Positions 43,364 through 53,407 of a stretch of DNA of 64,000 nucleotides are shown here, piece by piece. The stretch is from contig NZ_KE136474.1 of NCBI RefSeq assembly GCF_000407145.1, forward strand, positions 372,001 to 436,000, read 5' to 3'. Origin of the DNA: Enterococcus caccae ATCC BAA-1240. GTDB taxonomy: Bacteria > Bacillota > Bacilli > Lactobacillales > Enterococcaceae. The first letter of the stretch is position 1, and every line of letters starts with the position of its first letter. Under the pieces are notes generated by a model. It did no database searches. It was given only the letters and a program-made list of their open reading frames with translations, and was not told where the DNA came from. The position numbers and the translations under genes were made by a program.

Positions 43364-45084
43364 TTATTTTTACCAAACTTTTCTTTTAATCCTGCAACTA
43401 CTTTTTCGTATAACTGGACATTTTCCTGACGATCACCAACCACTTCAATGATTTGAAATTCTGGCTGTCTCTGAGTTGTTTCCAACAATGTCCCTAATTG
43501 TTCTAAACTTTCAGCTTTTACGTATTTTGCATCATATAACTGAGCAACTAAAGAAAAGTCTATATCGATCGGTGTTCCAAAAATTGGTTCAAAATCTGTC
43601 TCATCTAACTGACGTTGTGATAAAAAAGAGAAAATACCACCGCCATTATTGTTCAGCAATACAATCGTTAAGGGCAAGTCATAACGTTTTGCAACTAGTA
43701 ACCCGTTCATATCATGATACATCGCCAAATCACCGATCAATAAAACATTTTGCCGATCCGGATTGATGGCACACATGCCTAAGGCTGTTGATACAATGCC
43801 ATCGATACCATTGATTCCGCGATTACCAAATAACTGATAATGGTTCGTTTCCGTTGTAGAAAAACGATCTAAAAAACGAATCGCATTACTATTTGAAACA
43901 AACAACTGCCCATGTTTCGCCATTTTTTTATGAACAAGAAGACTAGCAGAAGTTTCGTTCAGTACTTTCATCTCACTAAGTTCATTCAGTTGTTGTTCTG
44001 TTATTTCCTGCCATGTAATCCATTGCTGGCTCCAGGAATCTAGGGTTTTTATTGCAACTTTATCTATAATTGACTGAGCAAAAGATTGTTCTTCTACTTG
44101 AATAGCGACCTGAGCTTGTTTTAATTGATCTTGCCATTCGCCTGTTTCATCAACAAAGTAGATAGCAGTTCTTTCATCAAGAGACTGTAACCAGAACATC
44201 GTGTTCTTGGAAATCGGTAACATGCCAAAACGAACGATTACTTCTGGCTGTTGCAGCATCTCAACTTCTTGGATAAACAGATCAGCATAACTCATGATCA
44301 AAGGACTCTCTTTGCCACATGCAGTAACATTTGCCAGTGGATCACTAATGATTGGCCAGTTTAAGGTTTCAGCTAATTTAATAAATACTTCTGCTTCTGT
44401 TGGTGTATGGCTCCCACCTATAACTAAAACACCTCTCCGTCCTTGCCAAGCATCAACACACTTGATCAAGTGTTCTTCTGACAGTTGTTTTTTACCAGCT
44501 AAAACTTCAGTTGTTTTTTCAGTGATCAATGATTGATTTAAGTCTGGTAATAATGGCTCTCGCAACGGAAAGTTCAAATGAATAGGACCGCTGGGAACTT
44601 GACAGGCAGTATCTGTAGCACGCATTCCTTGCCAATAAGCATAATCCAGCATCGTTTTAGTTCCTTCTGGAATCGCCATCTCTATGAATTCTTTAACATG
44701 ATTTTGGAACAAATAAAATTGATCCATAGCTTGTGGAGCACCCACTTGCCGTAATTCATGTGGTCGATCAGTAGTCAAAATAACCAATGGAATATGACTA
44801 GCGTATGCTTCACAAATTGCTGGATAGTAATTTGCTGCAGCCGTTCCTGATGTACACAATAAAACAACCGGCTTACTACTCGCTTTACTCAACCCCAAGG
44901 CAAAAAAAGCTGCTGAACGTTCATCCACTTCAATAAACGTCTCTATTTTCTCTTGTCGATGCAGTAATAATGCAAGTGGTGTGGAGCGAGAACCTGGACT
45001 TATCACAGCTTGTTCTACCCCACTGCTGATCATTCCTTCAACAAAGGTTTGTAAATAATTCGTCATATCACTTTGATTTGTCAT
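43360..45084 (-). CDS. menD: SEPHCHC synthase MenD
   Basis: 574-residue thiamine-diphosphate enzyme that adds the succinyl semialdehyde unit from 2-oxoglutarate to isochorismate. N-terminal FVEGMISSGVEQAVISPGSRST, GTAAANYYPAICEA, and the ThDP-binding GDLAMYHDMNGLL with NNNGGGIF are present. ATG 45084 (TNQSDMTNYLQTF) is preferred over the GTG at 45096; the 17-base overlap with menF implies translational coupling. Confidence 0.95.
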   Translation of the reverse strand: MTNQSDMTNYLQTFVEGMISSGVEQAVISPGSRSTPLALLLHRQEKIETFIEVDERSAAFFALGLSKASSKPVVLLCTSGTAAANYYPAICEAYASHIPLVILTTDRPHELRQVGAPQAMDQFYLFQNHVKEFIEMAIPEGTKTMLDYAYWQGMRATDTACQVPSGPIHLNFPLREPLLPDLNQSLITEKTTEVLAGKKQLSEEHLIKCVDAWQGRRGVLVIGGSHTPTEAEVFIKLAETLNWPIISDPLANVTACGKESPLIMSYADLFIQEVEMLQQPEVIVRFGMLPISKNTMFWLQSLDERTAIYFVDETGEWQDQLKQAQVAIQVEEQSFAQSIIDKVAIKTLDSWSQQWITWQEITEQQLNELSEMKVLNETSASLLVHKKMAKHGQLFVSNSNAIRFLDRFSTTETNHYQLFGNRGINGIDGIVSTALGMCAINPDRQNVLLIGDLAMYHDMNGLLVAKRYDLPLTIVLLNNNGGGIFSFLSQRQLDETDFEPIFGTPIDIDFSLVAQLYDAKYVKAESLEQLGTLLETTQRQPEFQIIEVVGDRQENVQLYEKVVAGLKEKFGKNK

Positions 45085-46450
45085 GATCTTCCCCACCTAT
45101 TCCTCTTAACATCGGTTGAAACTTGATTTTTGTCTCGATTCTCTCTTGTTCTGCTTGAGAATCTTTAACGATCCCACAACCAGCATATAAGTAGCCTATA
45201 TTGCCAGAAAATACTGCTGAACGAATCCCAACTGCAAATTCCCCTACGTCTTCTTTAATCGCAATCCAACCAATCGGTGCACCATATAATCCTCGGTCTA
45301 GCTGTTCATGCTCTTTTAGCCAAGCCAAAGCTAAGTCCTTTGGTTCTCCACCTAATGCTGGTGTTGGATGAAGTTGCTGGATGCCTTTTAAGAAACGATA
45401 CTCTTTTTGTCGTTGTCCTTCAATTGGTAAGTATAAATGCTGAATATCCCGATTCTTTAATAATTGTGGCGTTTCAGCCTGAATTGAAGTCCCTGTCATT
45501 TGTTCTAATTCCTTGATGATTCTATCGACAACGATTTTGTGCTCCTGCTTATTTTTTAAATCATTTAGCAAGTAGTTCCCTAATGATTCGTCTTCCATCA
45601 CTGTTGTTCCACGTGAAACAGATCCAGCAATACTTGCAGTCGAAAATGTCTTTGTAGAAGCCTTCAATAAGCGTTCTGGCGTAGCACCGATAAAGATTTG
45701 TTCATCTGATTCAAGAACAAAAAAGTACGTATTCGTCTGTTGTTGTTGAAGATGTTGTAAGATGATGTCTGCTTGGAATGGTTGCTCACTCTTGACTTTC
45801 ATTCGTCTAGCTAAAACAACTTTTTCTAACGGACCCACTTCGCGCAATTTTGCTACTGTATCATCCACTACCGCCATCCATTCAGATACAGCGATTTCTT
45901 CTGCTGTTATTTGTGTACTCTCTTTCTTGTCTGTTAGATCCGTTTTCAATAAGTTGGCATATTCTTCTGTGAGTTTTAACCATTTTTGCTGTAATATTTC
46001 TTTATTTTCCGCACTAAAATTCATCGAAAGATATTGTTTTCCTTCGGCTTCAGTCAGTAGAAATGTTGGCAAATAAAACAGCCCTTGCTCCATACGTCCC
46101 CAATCGTTTTGTTCAGTTTGTTTGCTATCAAAAGCAAAACCTCCAAACAAAATAGCACCTGTTCCTGTAACAGAAGTATTTTGATAAATTTTATCTTTTT
46201 CTTCTGAAATAAATGCATCAACCTGTTCAAAAGATGCTTGATCATAAACTAATTCTCTTTCTTTACCGAGACCAACCAATGTAAAATTTTTTTCCGGTGT
46301 TTGCCAATAAAAACGCTCGCCTTTAAATTTTTTTTGTCCCTTCTCAAATGAAGTACGCAAAGAATCTGGATTTTCATTTATTTCTTTGACCCAGCTAAAT
46401 TGTCGATAGCCATTTTCAAAGGCTTGCGTTAATTCTTTAGGAATGCTCAT
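45068..46450 (-). CDS. menF: Isochorismate synthase
   Basis: 460-residue chorismate-utilising enzyme that converts chorismate to isochorismate, the entry step of menaquinone synthesis. The catalytic region has FIGATPERLL, TASIAGSVSRG, and HPTPALGGEP; these are intact. The ATG overlaps the menE stop by four bases. A parS site is embedded in the coding sequence (45605-45620), so the codons there serve two purposes. Confidence 0.95.
   Translation of the reverse strand: MSIPKELTQAFENGYRQFSWVKEINENPDSLRTSFEKGQKKFKGERFYWQTPEKNFTLVGLGKERELVYDQASFEQVDAFISEEKDKIYQNTSVTGTGAILFGGFAFDSKQTEQNDWGRMEQGLFYLPTFLLTEAEGKQYLSMNFSAENKEILQQKWLKLTEEYANLLKTDLTDKKESTQITAEEIAVSEWMAVVDDTVAKLREVGPLEKVVLARRMKVKSEQPFQADIILQHLQQQQTNTYFFVLESDEQIFIGATPERLLKASTKTFSTASIAGSVSRGTTVMEDESLGNYLLNDLKNKQEHKIVVDRIIKELEQMTGTSIQAETPQLLKNRDIQHLYLPIEGQRQKEYRFLKGIQQLHPTPALGGEPKDLALAWLKEHEQLDRGLYGAPIGWIAIKEDVGEFAVGIRSAVFSGNIGYLYAGCGIVKDSQAEQERIETKIKFQPMLRGIGGEDHDKSK
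45605..45620. other. parS: parS site inside menF
   Basis: TGTTCCACGTGAAACA, identical to the B. subtilis-type parS consensus. In menF it encodes part of GSVSRGTTVMEDE. It lies about 6.4 kb from the next parS. Confidence 0.9.
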
Positions 46451-47916
46451 TTGCTTAAAAAAGCCTCCCTTTCTATTGTTGTTAAGCGGTGTTTCGCTAA
46501 TTTCCCACTAGCTGTTTTTGGTAGAGAGTGGCATAAATAAATTCGTTTGGGTAGTTTGTATTTTGCTAAATATTGTTTAGCAAAGGAGTTGATTGTCTCA
46601 GTTGTGATCGTTGGTGTACCAACAATATACGCGACTGGAACCGCGCCCCATTTTTCATCTGGCTCACCCACAACTGCAACTTCTATTACTCCAGGAAATT
46701 CTAGTAAAACGTGCTCGATTTCTGTGGGATAGATATTTTCCCCACCTGAAATAATCAACTCACTTAAACGGCTGACTAAATAAAGATACCCATCTTCATC
46801 TAGATATCCCATATCCCCTGTTTTAAACCAACCATCTGCCGTCCATTTTACCGTTTGCCATTGTTCACCATTTAAATAGTGACGAATGACATTTTTCCCT
46901 TTTAGTAGGATCTCACCCACGTGATTAGACTCTAGTTGTTTCTCGTTACTATCAACGATTTTGATTGCCATTCCCATCAACGGTTTACCTGCGGAACCGA
47001 TTTTTTTTGCAGCATCTTCAAACCTTAAAGCCACTACTTGTGAACAAGTTTCCGTCATTCCATATGATTGAATCACAGGAATACCATAGCATTCACATGT
47101 TTTTAATGCTTTAGGCGAAATGGGTCCACCGCCAAGCAACATTGCTTTAAAGTTTGAGCTGTAACCTGTTTCAGGATAGTTTTCCAATAATTCTTGTAAC
47201 ATGATTGCTACAACGGAAATAACGGTTCCTTTATTTTTTGCTAGATCATCCGTTACAGTTTTTGCATCAAATTTACTATATAAACGAAAACTACATCCCA
47301 ATACCAATTGACGTATGATGATCGACAGCCCACTAATATGAAATAATGGAACTGGACACAGCCAACAATCTTCTTCCGTAATCTCCATGTTTTCTTGTGT
47401 CGCTAAAGCACTAGCTAGATGATTACTAAAACATTGTAGGACGCCTTTAGGATTTCCTGTCGTACCAGATGTGTACATTATCGAAGCTGTTGTTTCAAGT
47501 TGATAGACAGACGTTATTTCATCCACTAATGAGTCATTTATTTCAGATTGTATCATTTCAATTAACGTAAAAGATTCCAATTCAGTCAGAAATGACATGC
47601 TTTCAGTAGCAAGCACTATCTGATTTACTTCGGCATCGGCTAATTGATAACGAAGTTCTTGTAGGCTTAATTGTGTATTTAACAAAACCAGCTCTTTCCC
47701 TAATTCCCATAAAGCAAGTATTGAAAAATACATTTCTTTTGAATTACGACTAAATAGAGCAATTCGTTTTTCTTCACTAGGAATCTTCCTAGAAAATGCC
47801 GTTACCCAACACCTGACTTCATGCCCAACTTCAGCAAATGACCACACTTCATCTTGCCAGTAAAAAGCAGGACGATCTGGTCTTTCATTTACTTGTTTTT
47901 GCAGCCAACTACTCAT
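46447..47916 (-). CDS. menE: o-Succinylbenzoate-CoA ligase
   Basis: 489-residue ANL enzyme that activates o-succinylbenzoate with ATP and CoA. Motifs: MYTSGTTGNPKGVL, QSYGMTETCSQ, GWFKTGDMGYLDEDGYLY and the C-terminal catalytic lysine in PKTASGKLAKHRL. ATG 47916 is preferred over GTG 47925, which overlaps the likely ribosome-binding site. Lies 18 bp after menB and overlaps menF. Confidence 0.95.
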   Translation of the reverse strand: MSSWLQKQVNERPDRPAFYWQDEVWSFAEVGHEVRCWVTAFSRKIPSEEKRIALFSRNSKEMYFSILALWELGKELVLLNTQLSLQELRYQLADAEVNQIVLATESMSFLTELESFTLIEMIQSEINDSLVDEITSVYQLETTASIMYTSGTTGNPKGVLQCFSNHLASALATQENMEITEEDCWLCPVPLFHISGLSIIIRQLVLGCSFRLYSKFDAKTVTDDLAKNKGTVISVVAIMLQELLENYPETGYSSNFKAMLLGGGPISPKALKTCECYGIPVIQSYGMTETCSQVVALRFEDAAKKIGSAGKPLMGMAIKIVDSNEKQLESNHVGEILLKGKNVIRHYLNGEQWQTVKWTADGWFKTGDMGYLDEDGYLYLVSRLSELIISGGENIYPTEIEHVLLEFPGVIEVAVVGEPDEKWGAVPVAYIVGTPTITTETINSFAKQYLAKYKLPKRIYLCHSLPKTASGKLAKHRLTTIEREAFLSK

Positions 47917-47934
47917 GTTATTCACCCTTTTATT

Positions 47935-48750
47935 TTATGGAAATTTAGGGAATTGGTCGAAATCAGGATCACGTTTTTCTTTAAATGAATCGCGTCCTTC
48001 TTTGGCTTCATCCATTGTGTAATAAAGCAGTGTTGCATCTCCTGCTAATTGTTGAATTCCAGCAAGTCCGTCTGTATCAGCGTTTAGAGAAGCTTTGATC
48101 ATGCGTAAAGCAAGTGGACTTTTCTTCAACATTTCTTCGGCCCATTCCATCGTTACATCTTCAACTTCAGCTAAAGGCACGACAGTATTGATCCACCCCA
48201 TATCCAACGCTTCTTCAGCTGAATATTGTTTACATAAGAACCACACTTCTTTGGCTTTTTTATGACCAACTACACGAGCTAAATAACCAGAACCATAGCC
48301 ACCATCAAAGCTTCCTACATTTGGCCCAGTCTGACCAAATTTAGCATTGTCTGCTGCAATCGTTAAATCACAAACAAGTTGAAGGACATTTCCCCCACCG
48401 ATCGAATACCCTTTGACCATTGCAATAACAGGTTTTGGAATCACTCGAATCAAACGCTGTAAGTCTAATACATTCAAACGAGGAACACTATCTTCTCCTA
48501 CATAACCACCGTGACCACGAACTTTTTGATCTCCACCAGAACAAAAGGCTTTGTCTCCTGCACCTGTCAAAATAATGACACCTACATCTTGTTTATCACG
48601 GCTGATGTTAAACGCATCGATCATTTCCATGACCGTTTTTGGGGTAAAGGCATTATGCACTTGAGGTCGATTGATAGTGATTTTTGCCACTTTACCTTCT
48701 TGTTCAAATAAAATTTCATCGTATTCTTTGATCGTTGTCCAGTTTCTCAT
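47935..48750 (-). CDS. menB: 1,4-dihydroxy-2-naphthoyl-CoA synthase
   Basis: 271-residue crotonase-fold enzyme closing the naphthoquinone ring. Family features: [37 protein letters not shown], and the terminal [17 protein letters not shown]. First gene of menB-E-F-D-H-C. The ATG is preceded by AAGGAGG, which directly borders seven tandem hairpin repeats; the promoter lies beyond them, so the mRNA leader should be about 870 bases. menA and a C-methyltransferase are not in the window. Confidence 0.96.
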   Translation of the reverse strand: MRNWTTIKEYDEILFEQEGKVAKITINRPQVHNAFTPKTVMEMIDAFNISRDKQDVGVIILTGAGDKAFCSGGDQKVRGHGGYVGEDSVPRLNVLDLQRLIRVIPKPVIAMVKGYSIGGGNVLQLVCDLTIAADNAKFGQTGPNVGSFDGGYGSGYLARVVGHKKAKEVWFLCKQYSAEEALDMGWINTVVPLAEVEDVTMEWAEEMLKKSPLALRMIKASLNADTDGLAGIQQLAGDATLLYYTMDEAKEGRDSFKEKRDPDFDQFPKFP

Positions 48751-48768
48751 GAGGAAACCTCCTTATAA

Positions 48769-49613
48769 TTTTAAAAGCGGAACAAGCTGCTTAGCTCTGA
48801 CAGAAAAATAGGAAATTAAGACTAAGGTGCTTTTTGCCTTATTCATAATTTATCTTTTTTCCGAAGAGCTAGCTTGTACAGCTAGATGACAGAAAAGCGG
48901 AACAAGCCCGTTTAGTCTCGACTGAAAAATAGGGAAATATGATTGTGACACTCTTTGTCACTGGCAGATTTCATCTTTTTTCCGAGAGACTGGCTTGTAC
49001 AGCTAGATGACAGAAAAGCGGAACAAGCTCGTTTAGTCTCGACTGAAAAATAGGGAAATATGATTGTGACGTTCTTTGTCACAGACAGATTTCATCTTTT
49101 TTCCGAGAGACTGGCTTGTACAGCTAGATGACAGAAAAGCGGAACAAGCTCGTTTAGTCTCGACTGAAAAATAGGGAAATATGATTGTGACGTTCTTTGT
49201 CACAGACAGATTTCATCTTTTTTCCGAGAGACTGGCTTGTACAGCTAGATGACAGAAAAGCGGAACAAGCTCGTTTAGTCTCGACTGAAAAATAGGGAAA
49301 TATGATTGTGACACTCTTTGTCACTGGCAGATTTCATCTTTTTTCCGAGAGACTGGCTTGTACAGCTAGATGACAGAAAAGCGGAACAAGCTCGTTTAGT
49401 CTCGACTGAAAAATAGGGAAATATGATTGTGACGTTCTTTGTCACAGACAGATTTCATCTTTTTTCCGAGAGACTGGCTTGTGCAGCTAGATGACAGAAA
49501 AGCGGAACAAGCCCGTTTAGTCTCGACTGAAAAATAGGGAAATATGATTGTGACGTTCTTTGTCACAGACAGATTTCATCTTTTTTCCAAGAGACTGGCT
49601 TGTACAGCTAGAT
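48769..49613 (-). repeat. Seven tandem copies of the 121-bp hairpin repeat in the menB leader
   Basis: Units start at about 48773, 48893, 49014, 49135, 49256, 49377 and 49498 (period 120-121). Six are nearly identical (ACAAGC/GCTTGT outer arms, AGTCTC/GAGACT middle arms, TGTGAC/GTCACA apical arms). The menB-proximal unit differs, with AGCTCT/AGAGCT and AAGG/CCTT, and still pairs. The remaining non-coding stretch to 50098 holds the promoter at 49631 and two terminator-like hairpins. Confidence 0.9.
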
Positions 49614-49630
49614 TAGTTTTCAATGCCTCT

Positions 49631-49659
49631 ATTATACACAAATATGAAGATTTTAGAAT
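49631..49659 (-). promoter_or_regulatory. Probable promoter of the men operon
   Basis: Minus strand perfect TATAAT with a weak -35 (TTCTAA) 17 bp upstream. It lies just upstream of the seven-repeat array, so the array would be transcribed as 5' leader. Confidence 0.6.
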
Positions 49660-49695
49660 GATAGACGGTTTAGAGAGTGGCGAAATTGAACTTAG

Positions 49696-49737
49696 AAAAA
49701 GGAACATCCCACGAGCCCCCAGTCGTAAGACGTTCCT
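49696..49737 (-). terminator. Terminator-like hairpin upstream of the men promoter
   Basis: Minus strand AGGAACGTC pairs with GATGTTCCT (one G-U) and is followed by a T run; an inner ACGA/TCGT pair may extend it. It could insulate the men operon from transcription coming from the hydrolase side. Confidence 0.55.
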
Positions 49738-49885
49738 TAACATTTATCACCATGGTCAATGATGGAATCTGGATTCCTAACTTTATTATTTGTGAATTTA
49801 AAACTTTTAATGAATCTTCTGATATCGATGCTATTACTTTATGGAATTTACAGTACTTTCGTTTATGGTTACTTTTTTCTTCAGA

Positions 49886-49927
49886 AAAACTGTCTGATAC
49901 AACAATGAAGTTACATCAGACAGTTTT
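49886..49927. terminator. Orphan terminator hairpin
   Basis: AAAACTGTCTGAT / ATCAGACAGTTTT with A- and T-rich flanks. No gene clearly ends beside it on the plus strand; it may serve the alpha/beta hydrolase gene on the minus strand. Confidence 0.6.
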
Positions 49928-50098
49928 ATTTTACAGATAGATACTTCCCTTAGCTATAAACAATCTTTCAAATCATATCACAATATATTACATACAGTTC
50001 TCTTCTAAGTTCATGTCGTAAAGTGCTTAGCTTAAACGTATTTCATCAAAAAAAGGAATAAAGCGAGTTCTTGATTACTTGGATTACTCCTCTCTAAA

Positions 50099-51034
50099 TT
50101 AAAGATTCTCCCGATAAAAAGCCTCTAACCTCTCCACTGCCAAACCAACTGGTTCTTCCTGATCATACAAATCATAATGACTAGCACCTTCGATCACATA
50201 CAAATCCTTCTTCTCAGAAGCTGCACGAGCAAACAACTCGTGTCCATCTCGATTCGAGCCAAATGCACCTTGTACACTACCAACAATAATTTGCAGTGGT
50301 TGTGTCAGTAATTCTTCTACAAGATGAAACGCATCAAACCCAATTACTGAACCAAAACTAGTATATCTCACTTTATTTGGAGAACAAGGATGTTGGCCAC
50401 GAGGTGTCGTATAATAGTCCACTGCTTCAATTATATCAATATCTGTGATTCCAGCAGCTTCTCTTTCTTCTTGATTCTTAGGAATCCAATTCGCAATCAA
50501 AGGATTTTCGCCTCTTGCTTCCACAGTCCGTTGTTGCCCAATCGCTTCTAATGCCTTGATTACGCCAACTGTATCGCCATGACTTTCACGATTGACACGA
50601 CCAATATTTGCACCTACAACAGTTCCAACTGCTTTGATCCGACGTTCGGTCATTGCTGCGTTGACTGCGTAACCTCCACCAGCACAAACACCTAAAACAC
50701 CAATCCGATCGACATCCACATAATCAATTGTTGTTAAATAATCAACTGCACAGCGAATATCTTCGACTCTTGCTGCTGGTTCTTCAATAAAACGCGGTTC
50801 TCCTTCACTTTCTCCTTGATAAGAAGCATCAAAAACCAGCGTGACATAGCCTAATGCTGCTAGTTTTTCAGCATAAATACCAGCAGTTTGGTTTTTACAA
50901 CTACTGCCAGGATGGACACACACAATAGCAGGATATTTCTTGCTTGTATCTAATCCATCAGGGATATTTAAAATACCCGCGACCTTTAATCCTTTTGCAT
51001 CAAATTTTACCGTTTGTTTTTCTACATTCATCAT
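50099..51034 (-). CDS. Alpha/beta hydrolase, dienelactone-hydrolase/YcjY-like
   Basis: 311-residue cytoplasmic alpha/beta hydrolase. HPGSSCKNQTAG forms the oxyanion region, GVLGVCAGGGYA the nucleophile elbow, and GASHYDLYD holds the catalytic His. The elbow has cysteine where most esterases have serine, as in dienelactone hydrolases. Substrate unknown. It is divergent from a TetR-type regulator gene, 142 bp away, which probably controls it. Confidence 0.8.
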   Translation of the reverse strand: MMNVEKQTVKFDAKGLKVAGILNIPDGLDTSKKYPAIVCVHPGSSCKNQTAGIYAEKLAALGYVTLVFDASYQGESEGEPRFIEEPAARVEDIRCAVDYLTTIDYVDVDRIGVLGVCAGGGYAVNAAMTERRIKAVGTVVGANIGRVNRESHGDTVGVIKALEAIGQQRTVEARGENPLIANWIPKNQEEREAAGITDIDIIEAVDYYTTPRGQHPCSPNKVRYTSFGSVIGFDAFHLVEELLTQPLQIIVGSVQGAFGSNRDGHELFARAASEKKDLYVIEGASHYDLYDQEEPVGLAVERLEAFYRENL

Positions 51035-51176
51035 AATACCACCTTTATTTTTCTCTTGAGAGAATTATTACACTCTAGTATAATAAAATGCAGAAAAATA
51101 CTTTTCAATAACCAAAAAAAGAAAAATGAGACTTACTACACACTTGTTCAAAAATGTGTAGTCTAGGAGAAAGAAT

Positions 51177-51722
51177 ATGAGTAAAATCGATCGAAGAATT
51201 CTAAAATCAAAACAAGCGATTCGGACAGCCTTTGTAAACTTATTAATGGAACGTGGCTTTGACGAAATAACAATAAAAGACATTGCTGAACAAGCAGATA
51301 TTGCTAGAAAAACCTTTTACCTGCACTATCTAGATAAATATGATCTTTTAGAACAACTTGTCGATGAGCACTTATCTGAGTTACGGATAATTTGTGATCA
51401 AAAACAAGAAAAAGAATTGGTAGAAGGAACAATTATCTGGTTTAACTATTTTGATGCACGTAAAGATTTTTTTCAAGCGCTGTTTAAAAGTAACAGTACA
51501 CTTTCATTTCGAAAAAAGTTACTAGATTTTACGATGGGAGAACTAAAGAAAAAAATCTACCCACTATCTGATAGCAACAGAACGATCGATCAAGAAATTC
51601 TCTTAAAATTTTTGGGAATTGCTGTGATGGGGATCATTGAATCCTTTGTTCTAGAAGAGATCAATGGCGATACAGCACTTGTAGCTAAACAAGTCGGAAA
51701 ACTTGTTCAAAGAAATATATAA
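51177..51722 (+). CDS. TetR family transcriptional regulator
   Basis: 181 residues. The N-terminal helix-turn-helix (residues 10-55) reads FVNLLMERGFDEITIKDIAE and ARKTFYLHYLDKYDLLEQL, a clear TetR signature; the C-terminal half is the helical ligand/dimer domain. It is divergent from the alpha/beta hydrolase gene and probably represses it in the absence of an unknown ligand. ATG after GGAGAAAG. Confidence 0.88.
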   Translation: MSKIDRRILKSKQAIRTAFVNLLMERGFDEITIKDIAEQADIARKTFYLHYLDKYDLLEQLVDEHLSELRIICDQKQEKELVEGTIIWFNYFDARKDFFQALFKSNSTLSFRKKLLDFTMGELKKKIYPLSDSNRTIDQEILLKFLGIAVMGIIESFVLEEINGDTALVAKQVGKLVQRNI

Positions 51723-51765
51723 TCAAAAATAAAAATGGGACAATCATTAACGATTTATATTAGTA

Positions 51766-53283
51766 TCAATGTGCCAGCATCTCTTGTGCAATATCAAATC
51801 CAGTCATACCAACAGGATAGTACGTAGGCCAATTATCCATTTCTTCCAATAATTTTTGCTGACTTTCATCCCCAAAATAAATATGAAAATGTGCTGCTTT
51901 TGAAGGGGCGATTCCATGATCTGAAAATTGAACATATTTATACGGCGTATCTTCTGTGGTTTCAAATAAATAGCGAACTCCACGATTGCCTGCTTTATAA
52001 GTTAAGATTTCTTTTCCTACGTATTTATATTTCGACGAGTACTCTTTATCCCCTACTATAAAAGTCATGGTATCCTTACTGATATCAATTCGATCTACGT
52101 CTGTTTGATATCCTTTCTGATAATAGTCTTTGTATTCTTCTGCCGTCATTTTTTTCGTTCGTTTTTCTTTATAATCAAATACTTGGTCAAACATGCCCTC
52201 TTCTAAATAAGGAAACACTGATTGCCACTCACCAGTATAATCAGAAAGATTACGATCTTTAACCTCTTTATCATCAAAATAACCATTTGAAACCGTCTTG
52301 TTTACAGTAGCTTCAGTTAATTCTTTTTTAGGCGTAACTTCTGTTGATTTTATCAGTGCTTCTAAATTCTCTTGCATCACACTAATATACGTTTTGCCTG
52401 CTTTCATATCCTCATTTGTAAGACCTTCTAACGGATTTAATACAAGTAATTCAACACCTGTCTCGTTTGCTAAGGTTTTCGCTACTCGGTCATTTGCATT
52501 TTCTTCAAAATAGATATAGTTGATTCCTGTTTCTTCAACTAATTTTTTCAGTTCTGCAATCCGTGAAGGTTGCGGTTCTTGATCGGGAGAAATTCCTGCA
52601 ATGGGTATTTGTTTTAAATTATAATCCAAAGCTAGGTATGAAAAAGCTGTATGTTGGGTAATAAAATTCTTTTGTTTGGCATTCGTCAACTTTTCCTCAT
52701 ATAGTGCATTAAGATTCGTTAATTGTTCGATATAATCTGCCGCATTTTTAGTAAATGTCGTTTTTTGCTCTGGGAAATGTTTACTCAATTCATCTCTGAT
52801 TGTTTCAACTTCTTTGATTGCTCGAAATGGACTTAACCATACATGAGGATCATAGTCATGAGAATGCCCGTCATTGTTTTCCTCTGCTGAATGATCGTGA
52901 TCGTCACTCCCAGGTAAAAGAATCATCCCTCCACTTGCCTTGATACTCGTCACATTCTTTAATGATTTTTCCATCTTAGGCACCCAAGTTTCCATGTATT
53001 CACTATTATAAACAAAGGCATCTGCATCTTGTAATTTGGCAATGTCCTTTGCAGAAGGCTCATAATCATGTGCTTCTGTTCCTGCTGGAACCATTAACGT
53101 TACCTCACCAACGTCACCAACGATATTTCTAGTAAATTCATACATCGGATAAAAAGAAGTGACAATCGTTAATTGTTTTTGACCTTTCTTCTCTTTTGTC
53201 TCCGCTTTTGGGTTGGTACAAGCTGTTAAAATAATTCCTAGTAAAAATAGCCCTACGATAATAAGTCGTAACTTCTTTTTCAT
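51766..53283 (-). CDS. adcA: Zinc-binding lipoprotein AdcA (ZnuA plus ZinT domains)
   Basis: 505-residue solute-binding lipoprotein of the zinc ABC transporter. Signal peptide and lipobox GIILTACTN; ZnuA domain (about 30-310) with the His-rich loop DHDHSAEENNDGHSHDYDPH; ZinT domain (about 325-505) from GEWQSVFPYLEEGMFDQVF to the end, with the HFHIYFGD metal site. ATG 53283 is preferred; the longer frame starts inside the Shine-Dalgarno. A Zur/AdcR-like palindrome lies about 125 bp upstream. The permease and ATPase genes are not adjacent. Confidence 0.95.
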   Translation of the reverse strand: MKKKLRLIIVGLFLLGIILTACTNPKAETKEKKGQKQLTIVTSFYPMYEFTRNIVGDVGEVTLMVPAGTEAHDYEPSAKDIAKLQDADAFVYNSEYMETWVPKMEKSLKNVTSIKASGGMILLPGSDDHDHSAEENNDGHSHDYDPHVWLSPFRAIKEVETIRDELSKHFPEQKTTFTKNAADYIEQLTNLNALYEEKLTNAKQKNFITQHTAFSYLALDYNLKQIPIAGISPDQEPQPSRIAELKKLVEETGINYIYFEENANDRVAKTLANETGVELLVLNPLEGLTNEDMKAGKTYISVMQENLEALIKSTEVTPKKELTEATVNKTVSNGYFDDKEVKDRNLSDYTGEWQSVFPYLEEGMFDQVFDYKEKRTKKMTAEEYKDYYQKGYQTDVDRIDISKDTMTFIVGDKEYSSKYKYVGKEILTYKAGNRGVRYLFETTEDTPYKYVQFSDHGIAPSKAAHFHIYFGDESQQKLLEEMDNWPTYYPVGMTGFDIAQEMLAH

Positions 53284-53407
53284 TTCTGATCTCCTCAATC
53301 GTTTTATTTATGATCCAGTGTCTCTTAGAGAATTGCTAATGTGAAAAACACATTATTGTATAAGAGCTAATTGTTCATCAGATCGCTCCTTTCCGATTCG
53401 CATCCGA

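Noticed and set aside
48769..49613. CRISPR array
   Set aside because: The whole 121-bp unit is conserved, there are no variable spacers and no cas genes.
49544..49940. Plus-strand ORFs after the repeat array
   Set aside because: They start in repeat sequence or lack start signals, and cross terminator hairpins.
48751..50098. T-box or metabolite riboswitch in the men leader region
   Set aside because: No AGGGTGG-type T-box sequence and no known riboswitch core; the structure is explained by the tandem repeats and two terminators.
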